This document shows, one piece after another, positions 55,423 to 64,000 of a stretch of 64,000 bases of DNA. Below the pieces are notes generated by a model. It was not told the DNA's origin. It was given only the letters and a program-made list of their open reading frames with translations, and ran no database searches. The stretch's first letter is position 1. Every line of letters begins with the position of its first letter. Source of the stretch: Megascapheus bottae (taxonomy: Eukaryota > Chordata > Mammalia > Rodentia > Geomyidae); contig JANJXV010000100.1 in the NCBI GenBank assembly GCA_024803745.1, forward strand, positions 186,001 through 250,000, in the 5' to 3' direction. A program made the translations under genes and the position numbers.

Positions 55423-55649
55423 AGAGCTGGGCGTCAGGGCCTCACACCCATAATCCTTACTGCTCAAGAGGCTGAAATCTGAGAATCATGGCTCGAAACT
55501 AAGTCGGGTCAGAAAAGTCCAAGAGACTCTTATCTTCGATGGAGCGACAAAACACCAGAAGCAGAGCTGTGGCTCAAGTGGTAGAGTGTCAGTCCTGAAC
55601 AAAAGAGCAAAGAGAGAGTCCCCAAGTCCTGAGTTCAAGCCCTAGGACA
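55423..55649 (+). mobile_element. B1/tRNA composite SINE with CA tail
   Basis: 'gctgggcgtcagggcctcacacccataatcc', 'gagactcttatcttcgatgg', 'gagctgtggctcaagtggtagagtg', 'tcctgagttcaagccc'. The tail is (CA)n instead of poly-A. Confidence 0.88.
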
Positions 55650-55659
55650 CAGACACACA

Positions 55660-55738
<79 letters not shown>
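55650..55738. repeat. (CA)n at SINE tail
   Basis: A CA array with several CAGA interruptions directly continues the SINE. Confidence 0.95.
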
Positions 55739-55742
<4 letters not shown>

Positions 55743-55969
55743 TATAAATATAACTTCATTGGTATCTGAAAAGATCACTACAGCACCAAATGGAGAAGAC
55801 ATTCTCTGAGGACAGGAACTGTATCTCCCATATCCACTACCAGACCCCTAGTATCAGTCCAGGAGCCCACCAACAATTAAGTAATTGATAGGTGACCTCA
55901 GGAAGGCAAGAGGGCCCTTTGGTCCAGACAGATCTCCAATTTTCTAACCCTCTCTCTCCTTCCCCATTT

Positions 55970-56045
55970 CTGTCTCCCTCCCTCAATCCCTCCTTCGCTC
56001 CCTCCCTCCCTCCTTCTCTCTCTCCTTCTCTCACCCACCCCCAAA
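55970..56045. repeat. (TCCC)n pyrimidine tract
   Basis: TCCC/TCTC units. Confidence 0.85.
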
Positions 56046-57012
56046 CCCGAGTAGCTTGTGAAAAATATAGCAAGAATTATGTCCTATGACTGCCAGATGT
56101 GCAGCCCAAGAAGGAAGTGGAATTAAACCTGAAAATCACATCAACAGGCAAAGCCATGCTGTGAGGCCCTATTAAAGCCACAGCGAGCAGACTGCTATTG
56201 TCTCCCCATCTCATCAACAGATGATGAAGGAAAAGGGGAAAAATATCAACCCCCCTCTTTGTGGGGGGGTCTTCCTGGGGTGGGGGTGGAGAAGGGATGA
56301 TGACTCCCCTCGATCTCTCAGTTCCATGTGTGACGTCCTTACAGGCACAAAGGAAAACCGTCTCAAATCTTGTCTGTCCTAAGAGGCTGGGGGTACCTGC
56401 TTTAATGAACTACTTTTGTGGACAAGTTGCCCCCCATGGGCCTCTGCTCAGCTCCCCACTCCTGTCTCCCCAGCAGAGAAAGAAATGGATGCCTTATGTT
56501 CTTCATCTAGTTTTGGCTCAGCCTCACAGAACCAAATCAGCCTTGTAAATGAAACTAGGGGAGACCCCGCCTTTACTGCTGGGGTCACAGGAAGGCCACA
56601 GAGACATCTTGCTGGACCTACATGGTTGCATTCATTTGAATGAGTGACAATATATGAACGTAAGGGATTTTATACTAAAATAAAGTACCTATGTCCAGTT
56701 TCTCCTAGAAAAGCCAGTCATCATGGAGCCCACATTCCCCCAGCCCCAAACGCTGCCACTGTTGATGAAGATTAAATGTCTGGACTTCATCTCAGCTCAC
56801 TTCACATAATGTCACTTCTATACCTCATAGACACTGAGTCTGCAGCCTTTCTTACACCTACATTTACAAACACACTTGTTCACAGAGTAGTGAAAGGAAC
56901 AGACATCAACTCTTGGTGGTCAAACCCGCTGCAGGCCATGAACAGCCATCTTTGCTAGATAGTCATCTTGAACTGAAGAGAAGAGCCAAGATTTTTCTGT
57001 AGCCTTCACCTG
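56046..57012. other. Unique non-coding DNA
   Basis: Nothing is recognised. G-runs lie at 56264-56290. Confidence 0.45.
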
Positions 57013-57549
57013 GAGTGAGGAGGAGGAGGAGGAGGAGGAGGAGGAGGAGGAGGAGGAGGAGAAGGAGGAGGAGGAGGAGGAAGAGAAGAACAAGAAGAAG
57101 AGCAGGAAGGAGAGGAAGGGAAGGAAGAGAATGAAGAGAAGAACCAGAAGAAGAAGAGGAGGAGGAAGAGGAAGAGAATGAGGAATGATGAAGAGAAGAA
57201 CAAGAAGAAGAGGAGGAAAGGAAGAGAATGGGGAGGATGAAGAGAAGAACAAGAAGAAGAGGAAGAGGAAGAGGAAAGGAATGAGGAGGATGAAGAGAAG
57301 AACAAGAAGAAGAGGAGGAGGAAGAAGAAGGGGAGGAGGAGAATGAAGAGAAGAACAAGAAGAGGAGGAGAAGAAGAGAATGAGAAGGACAAAGAGAAGA
57401 GCAAGAAGAAGAGGAGGAGGAAGAGGAGGAGAATGAGGAGGAGGTGGAGGAGGAGGAGGAGGAGGAGGAGGGGGAGGAGGAGGAGGAGGAAGAGGAGGAG
57501 GAGGAAGGAAAAGAAAAGGAGGAAGAGGAGAAGGAGGAGGAGGAAGATG
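57013..57549. repeat. Long polypurine array with embedded 53-bp minisatellite
   Basis: About 537 bp of (GGA)n/(GAA)n. The middle part is not simple. The anchor AAGAGAAGAACAAGAAG (with small variants) starts at 57081, 57134, 57191, 57240, 57293, 57346 and 57392, so spacing is 46-57 bp. The outer parts are (GGA)n. The 190-220-residue serine/leucine/proline frames on the minus strand are artefacts. Confidence 0.95.
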
Positions 57550-57879
57550 ACATTCTCTCTGCATAAGCACCAGCTTTGGCTATGATTAAATATCATCTCA
57601 GAAGAATAGAAACACAAGGGGAAAATGGCAAGAACAATCATAACGAATACAATCATAAATACAATCATGTACGGTGGATTGCCGACTGTTCAAAATCCAT
57701 ATCTCCATACCGTTACCCTGCCGTAGCTAACTGGAGCATAAATGTGGGTCCCGTGTGCCTTTGGTGCCTCTAAGGACTCTGGAATTTTTAGGACCTTAGT
57801 AGATGAAGAAAAACATACGCACCCCCAACCCAGGAGTCAGTACCCACCATGATGGTTAAGATCAAACAGGTATGGCTCC
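57550..57879. other. Unique non-coding DNA
   Basis: Nothing is recognised. Confidence 0.45.
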
Positions 57880-58050
57880 AAGCCTGACTTGCCCTTATCT
57901 CTGTAGCTTCCAGTATATCCCCAGGCCTTGGGTTTTTTTTTAATCTGTAAAATGGGTATAACAACATGTGCTAACCTGAAACGTTTGTTGGGAAGGACAG
58001 ATCAGTTTGAGGTGTACAGCATGCTTGGCACAATGTTCTGGCACGCCATG
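57880..58050 (+). repeat. MIR relic
   Basis: 'cctgacttgcccttatctctgtagc', 'aatctgtaaaatgggtataacaac' and 'gtgtacagcatgcttggcac' are a clear MIR. Confidence 0.85.
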
Positions 58051-60119
58051 GATAGGACTGTGTTTCCATGATCCGTTTTGACATAGGACCATAAAGATCC
58101 CAGGGTCTTAATCAGGGGCCGGCTGATGCTGACACAGAATTCAAGAAATTCTGCAGCTGGCTCTAGGAACCATAAACGCGAGCAGGGAATGGTCCCAGAA
58201 GGAGTTGGGAGAGACATTTTCAGAACCACAGAGGTTCTTACCTCTTACATTCCTCCTCTCCTTACCACCCCAGCTGCCAAGATAAGCCACCTCGAGGAAT
58301 CATCAGGAAAGAAATATCACATCACAACTGCAGAACTTGAGCATAATATACTGCAGACTCAAGAGGGAGAGGGGAAAGAGAAAACTAAAATAAAAACTGT
58401 AAATTTATTACAAGGTTCAATATTTCTGTCTGAAAAAGAAATCAAGAGTTCTACAGTTAGTACTGAAAATCCAAAGTACTACGTTTGCTACAAGAACTTG
58501 AATTTTATTTTAACCAGAAACAAACTTTTATATGGATATGTAAGCTTTGTTTTATAAAAATAAAACATGAAGTAGAACAAGTAATTGAAATGGAGTAATT
58601 TTTTACAAGATATATACTTAAGAATGACGATGAAGAATTTTATGTAGAGAATATATTTTCTAAATATTTCGTAAGAAAGTTATCTAGTCAGACCACAAAA
58701 AATTTGTCAGAATATTTATCTTACGAGTTGCAATAACAATAACTATCAAATACAGGTTGTAGGGCATGTGCTTATTTTTTTCATCCAAAATCCGATGTAT
58801 TTGAAGACTGTGCCAATACCCATTGGGACAGGTAATATCCAATAGCTTAAATAACAGAGTTTCTATTTCAGATAACGTTGTATATTATCCAGTGTCTGAA
58901 GATATATTCTCTTCGGTAATAATGATGAGGACCTCAATTCAAACATCTGTCATTATTCTGTTCTCACTCCAAAACTGATGATGCCTAAGAGTTTGGAAAT
59001 ATACCAATAAAGATTTGCTATCCAAGATAGACCAGACTTTTATCCCTATTAGAAAGTCCAAATAAGGTGAAATTCTGCTCAGTACTCATACAAAAAAAGG
59101 AAGCACTTATAACTTCATGTGCATTTTGATTAGTGTAACTTCATAAAGACCAAGATGTAAAAGAATAACGATTTGTTATTTCACAGTGAGGGACGAGAGT
59201 ACCAGGATTAATATATTGCCAGGCCAACCCAGAACAAAGAATAATCAATGATTTCATTGGGGAAACCTGTGCAAATTTGCAGAGGAATCCCATAGTATAC
59301 TGATGAATGTGAAAACCAGGCTAGGACTGACTAGTCTTATTGTACAGCTTTAAAGTGTGAAGAGGGAGGAGTGTTGTAAACCAGCTCCCCACGGGGTCTG
59401 ACAACAATTATTTAAATACTTAAAGTCTCCAGCAATGGCCCTAAGGGCATACAGAAAAATGAAGAAACATTTAATCAAGAGAATCAAATAAAATCCAATA
59501 AAAACAGGGAAAGTCTGTGGCATGAGAGGAATGGTTCCCTCCTTCACCTCTCCCAGCCTAACAGGATAGTAACTCCATTACAGTCAGACGTAGTCAGAAA
59601 CATAAGACTCCCCATCCTTCATAAACCAACCAAGAGTTATGGTACTTTGGGCAGAGTTCCAGGAGAAATATGAGGAAAAGGATGCCAGCCCTTCTCGTTC
59701 AATCCTCCCTTCGCTCAGCTCCATGTTACAGAAGGTAAATTCTAATGACTGTAGGTGAGAAGACAATGTTCCTCTATTCCCACTATCCAGACCGTGGGGT
59801 GAAATGCTTAGAATACTGGAACTCTGATTACAAGGTTTATGGAAAAGCCACCGTAACTGAAACATCATGGCAGCACATGTGGATTAAAGGAACTGAGAAT
59901 CTGGAAACAAGCCCTTGTGTTTACTATTGTCTCATCTCCAAAGAGAAAGAGAGATGGGGAAAAGGAGTCCTTCTAGCAAATGGCACTGGAACACCTATAG
60001 TCTAAACCAAAAGTACTTAAAATTGTATTAATGACGCCACCATGAGAGGTAAAAATATAAAATATTTGGAAAGGAAAAATGAGGCATAATCTTCAGGTAA
60101 GCATAAATCAAAACCAAGA
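58051..60119. other. AT-rich unique or unassigned old repeat DNA
   Basis: 2 kb with low GC after 58360. The 143-residue frame at 58126-58557 is one of the longest non-repetitive frames here, but it matches nothing I know and lacks splice or promoter support. It may hold unrecognised old L1 remains. Confidence 0.4.
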
Positions 60120-60640
60120 TGAAACATCTGCCATTCTGGTTACATAAAAGAGCCCCATAAAATCCAGGGTTGGAAAAGGTATCATGAAATCAGAACTCAG
60201 AATGGCGGGAACATAAAGAAGTACAGCATTTCACAGATGGCCTAACCATTCTTCAGAAGATTAATACAGACCTACATGTGGTCCAGCAATTATACCGTTA
60301 GGCACACACCCAAACTAAATGAAATTTCTGTCACCCACTACTGACAGTAGCGTCAATCAACCCACAGGTGAAAACGACCCAAAGCCCACAAGCAAATAAG
60401 CAGTAAGAAAGCATGACAAAATCATGTTAGAATACTACAACATGAATAAACTCCGAAAATATTATAGTAAGTGGGAAAAATCCTCCACAAAAATATCACA
60501 TTATATGCTTTCATTGATTTTGAATTGGTTTTGGTGATTGCTGAATAACTAATCCCTTGATAGTCTAAAAATAGCTGAATTACATAATTTGTGATAGAAC
60601 TGTATAATGTACAATTTTGTCCTTCAATAAAGTTGCACAT
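60120..60640 (+). mobile_element. Old L1 3' part
   Basis: The order is 'ctgccattctggttacataaaagagccc', 'gcatttcacagatggcctaacc', 'gtggtccagcaattataccg', 'gttagaatactacaacatgaataaactccg', 'aatatcacattatatgctttcattg'. This follows the ORF2-end to 3' UTR order of ancient L1 elements. It is fully decayed. Confidence 0.6.
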
Positions 60641-61249
60641 TTTCTCTATTCATTTCTACTGTATATATGTGCAATAAACGTACGTGTGTTTAGCAGTGAC
60701 TACAGAAGTTATTAAGGATCAATATTTCAAGAAAAATAGTCTAACATAATAAAGAGCCATTAGACTAATTACAGCAGAATAGAGACACCTTATAAAATAA
60801 CAGAATTCAGAGATGGATGCTACTTGTCATCCAAACTGATTTCTATAGGAATAGCAGACAAAGTATCTAAACAAGTACACCAGGGCATACACATGTTTCT
60901 GACATTAAGAGAAAGCATATGGCAGGAACAGAAACCTTGAATTGCAATCACACAATACTTTCAGGAAAGATGAGGGAGAAATTCTTGACACTGGGAGGAA
61001 GGTAGGAACTAGATTGGCTCATGGATCAGCACAAGTGCAGAACAGGACTTGCTTATTACAAATAGGAACAAGCCAGTTTTATGGCACTGTACCACTTCAC
61101 ACTATGTTCTTTACTGTGGTGTACTGAGTCCAGTGACTCGGGGAACATTAGGAGAAATTTTACTCTCAGTGAATATCAATCTCTGCAATGTCATTTTCAG
61201 AAAACATTCAATAGTCATGTTATCACTTTGGAGTAAATCTCATGGTGGA
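60641..61249. other. AT-rich unassigned DNA
   Basis: Nothing is recognised. Confidence 0.45.
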
Positions 61250-61520
61250 ATTTTTATTATATTTTATTGTCAGGATAATGTATAAAGGGGTTAGAGTTAT
61301 ATTTGTCAGACAAAGGGTGTATTACTTCTCAAACCTTGATACCCCTTCTCATGTTTTTGTCCTCCTTTCCCTCCCCCACCCCACCTAATTATCTTGTTTT
61401 CTCCCTTCCCTTCCCTGTTTCAAATAAACAAATAAGTGTGTGTATATATAGTATGCCAGGTAACAAAGTCAGATGCATTAACCACATGAGATTCCCGAAA
61501 ATGGGGGAAAAAAAGAGAAA
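61250..61520 (-). mobile_element. L1 3' UTR, older subfamily
   Basis: The plus strand reads 'gttagagttatatttgtcagacaaagg', 'cttgataccccttctcatg', 'cctttccctcccccacc', 'aacaaagtcagatgc'. It corresponds segment by segment to the complement of the 3' UTR at 46727-47225 but is more diverged. No TSD was found. Confidence 0.75.
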
Positions 61521-62984
61521 AAGAAGCATGTCCCACCAAAACATCCCTATCATGACAAGAGAAAACCCCAAGTTTCCTCCCATTTCTGTATCTTCAGTTT
61601 TCAGAAAAAGATGTGAACCACAGTAGGCAAGCAATATATGTGGCCTGAATGAGCATCTATTAATAGCTTGCCAATATTAGGTTTATGTATCTGTTTAATA
61701 AAGAAATCTTAAGAATGTGTTGAATCTAAGTAACTTTATAAAGGCTCCCCATGTGCTAAGGGTCAGTACACTTATGTTTCCCATAATCCTTGACTGTATG
61801 ACAACTAGCTGTCATTCACTTGAAAAAGCCGGGACGATAACAGTGACTGCAATCTCTCCACAACACTGATCTCTGTAGCACTTGTCAGATATAACTGATT
61901 TGCCAAGGTAAGCAAGAATTTAAGGCTTCATCTGGATTTTTCTATTTTCCTTTGTAATATTTATTTTCCAGAAACCTGACTTACATGGTTTCCATGGAAA
62001 TGAGTGAAATGGTGAAGCACAGAGCTTTCAGAAGAGTGCCACAATGAAAGGAAAAGTTATTTTTGTTAATCATTTATTTAAAAATATTGATCAATAACAC
62101 TATATAGAAGGTACTATAGAAAAAAGTTGATTGTTAAGAGTCTAATTCATATCATAGTATATAAATACTGTGAAAAGCCTATTTCAATGAATAAAGTAGA
62201 CATAAGGGAAAAGTCTCTATATACTGACTTACTGGTTTATGTAAATGAATATATTATGAATCAAGTTTAATTGGTAGATATACGTACAGATGTTTATTGT
62301 CTTAGCCTGACGTCTTATAATACATTTTCTTGATACTTTCAACTCTAAGCCTCTGCTCTTTTTCAAACTCAATATGCAGTAAACAATTAAATGGTTAGAT
62401 AAATAAATGAGATAGAAATGAATTGGACACCTCTAAATATAAATGTTAGATGCACCCAAGAGAGGAGCAGCATTGGCTCTACTGGCTACTGGTATCAGGA
62501 AAAGCAGGTACAGAGCTGTGGCACAGCAAAGCACTTACAGCAGGAAGGAGACATAAAACCAATAGCGAAGAGTCCCAGGAAACACTTGCTATCATGTCTG
62601 GCAGAGAAAAGCCTAGGGGCTATAGACTGATTCCCTCGTGAAAAGCAAACACCAAAGACAAAACTCTTTCAACACTCTATGCTATTTCTAATTACATTTT
62701 TATTATTTGGATGTTATATAGCAATTTTCTTTCCCAAATTAACTGTTTTTAAATTGGCTTCATTCACATTATCTGCAATAGTGACAGTAATTCAGTAGAA
62801 CAATGTCCTATAAAATCAGACTATGATAGTAGACTATACTTATGAAAGTCCTTATGATTTCAAACTGAATTATTTGTTTGATGGCTATTGTCATATTAGA
62901 ATGCTGCTCCTTGATTCTTCTTAATGATTTTTACTGATATGCATGATGTATAGTTTTCTTTGTGCTCAAAAACTGCTTTTCTGC
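61521..62984. other. AT-rich unassigned DNA
   Basis: Nothing is recognised. It may include old repeat remains. Confidence 0.45.
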
Positions 62985-63215
62985 AGGCTCTGGGGCTTGA
63001 AGTCAGGGTCCGGGTGCTGTCCCGAGCCCATTCGTGCTCAACGCTAGCTCTCTTACCACTTAAGGCACAGTGCCATTTCCACTATTACTGAACGGTTGAT
63101 TGGAAAGAAGAGTCTCTCAGGCTCTTCTTCCTGGGCTAGCTTCAAACCTTGATCTTCAGATCTCAGCCTCCTAAGAAGCTTCGAGTATATTACAAACAAG
63201 CACCATCAGCATCCA
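62985..63215 (-). mobile_element. B1/tRNA composite SINE, diverged
   Basis: The plus strand reads 'ggggcttgaagtcagggtcc', 'gctcaacgctagctctcttaccacttaaggc', 'ggttgattggaaagaagagtctctcagg', 'gatctcagcctcctaag'. It is full-length but old. Confidence 0.85.
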
Positions 63216-64000
63216 GCTCCAAAACTAATTTTAAGCAATCTTTTGTCATTTTCAGAACTGAAAGTGACAAAGACTCGGATCTAAGGTGTAACCTACTTAT
63301 AGTTCACCAGCTCTCTGAACACGAGAGATGATTCCCAAGTTACATTTTCTTAGATGATTTTAAGAATGCAAAGAAACCCTCAATTTCACTCTAAATGTTT
63401 AAGGCCTGACTGGAATTCTAGAAGTCTTTTCCATAAGAAACGGAAATTTTCTTCTACCCTAGCATAAATGGGTTAAAATGCTACTTCTGAGGCCCCTACA
63501 ATTACAACTTACTTGGGTTTGATACGTTCCGATTATACCTCCAAGAATATGTTATCAGGTCAATAAATAATACAAAGCACCTTTTCCTTGCTAAGAAAGG
63601 ACAAGGAAAGTAACACCTTCTGGAGATAGTGAAGGTACTAGGAGATGAGGGTAATGTTCAAAGGATTATACATGGTGTTTGAAGCTACCTGCCCAACAGA
63701 ATAACCAATACTACCTGGGAAGACCTGCATTTGATCACTCAGGCCTCACTGCTCACGACCATTATTAAATATTCTCTTAGTTTCTCAGCAGGCTGCTTTG
63801 AAGTTGCCACATGGAACATTTTTCTGCATAAAGAATTATAATTCACAAAAATGAAATGCTGATATGTAGCTACAAGATGAAAGCAGATATTAACCTGCAT
63901 ACCGCTCAACTGCTCACTGACCTTGGGTTAAGGTTTATTTCTATCATATATACTGCTTATCTCTTGAGAAGTTCATTTTACCAGCAGTCAGCACAGCCTT
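63216..64000. other. Unassigned DNA to the window end
   Basis: No repeat or exon is recognised. Confidence 0.5.

Noticed and set aside
56920..57668. Minus-strand frames of about 200 residues rich in Ser/Pro/Leu and a plus-strand Arg/Lys-rich frame
   Set aside because: They are translations of the purine array at 57013-57549. All frames stay open because the repeat has no stop codons.
58126..58557. 143-residue plus-strand frame in AT-rich DNA
   Set aside because: There is no recognisable family, no promoter or splice support, and the surroundings are AT-rich with old L1 nearby.
1..64000. A new multi-gene defence, metabolic or mobile system
   Set aside because: No coding genes with recognisable domains are present. 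The window reads as repeat-rich mammalian non-coding DNA, so nothing supports such a system.

Overview
The window looks like a non-coding stretch of a rodent nuclear genome. The dominant repeats are tRNA-derived and 7SL/B1-like composite SINEs. Most carry the same right-hand module, which reads 'ctcaagtggtagagc...ccttgag...ggacagtgc...caggccctgagttcaagcc', joined either to an ID-like (tRNA-Ala-type) left half or to a B1-like left half. From memory of such repeats I would place the source in Castorimorpha, most likely a heteromyid (kangaroo rat or pocket mouse). That is an inference that needs a library search. No protein-coding gene, tRNA gene, rRNA gene, CRISPR array or bacterial-type operon is supported. 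Every long reading frame I checked is explained by low-complexity DNA, by repeats or by chance. The one recognisable protein relic is the frameshifted C-terminal end of an L1 ORF2.

Layout. 1-4.6 kb is mostly unique sequence. 4.67-5.2 kb holds a solo-LTR-like block bracketed by AT-rich DNA. 5.4-11.2 kb has the first young composite SINEs, some with clean target-site duplications (TSDs), a pair of MER-like relics and MIR relics. 12-20 kb alternates unique DNA with SINE clusters. 20-24.7 kb is rich in MIRs, SINEs, an ERVL-type LTR and long polypurine tracts. 25.7-26.9 kb has another LTR-like block and a three-deep SINE-in-SINE-in-SINE nest. 28.4-29.7 kb and 34.5-38.4 kb are long unique blocks with enhancer-like short motifs. 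31.8-34.5 kb and 44.8-47.2 kb contain 5'-truncated L1 copies with recoverable TSDs. 47-53 kb is largely unique with CA repeats. 53-56 kb has MaLR-like LTR relics and CA/GA arrays. 57.0-57.55 kb is a long polypurine array hiding a minisatellite of about 53 bp. 58-64 kb is AT-rich with old L1 remains.

Interpretation. This is best read as a gene desert or a large intron. The biology visible is retrotransposition (L1 machinery mobilising itself and the SINEs), growth of microsatellites from SINE tails, and possible cis-regulatory elements in the unique blocks. The regulatory candidates are a CTCF-like site, an inverted TEAD pair next to an octamer, and a perfect 11-bp-arm hairpin. I found no new multi-gene system. 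The most distinctive items are the shared-module SINE families, the triple nest, an unassigned repeat 3' end seen three times, and the 53-bp minisatellite.
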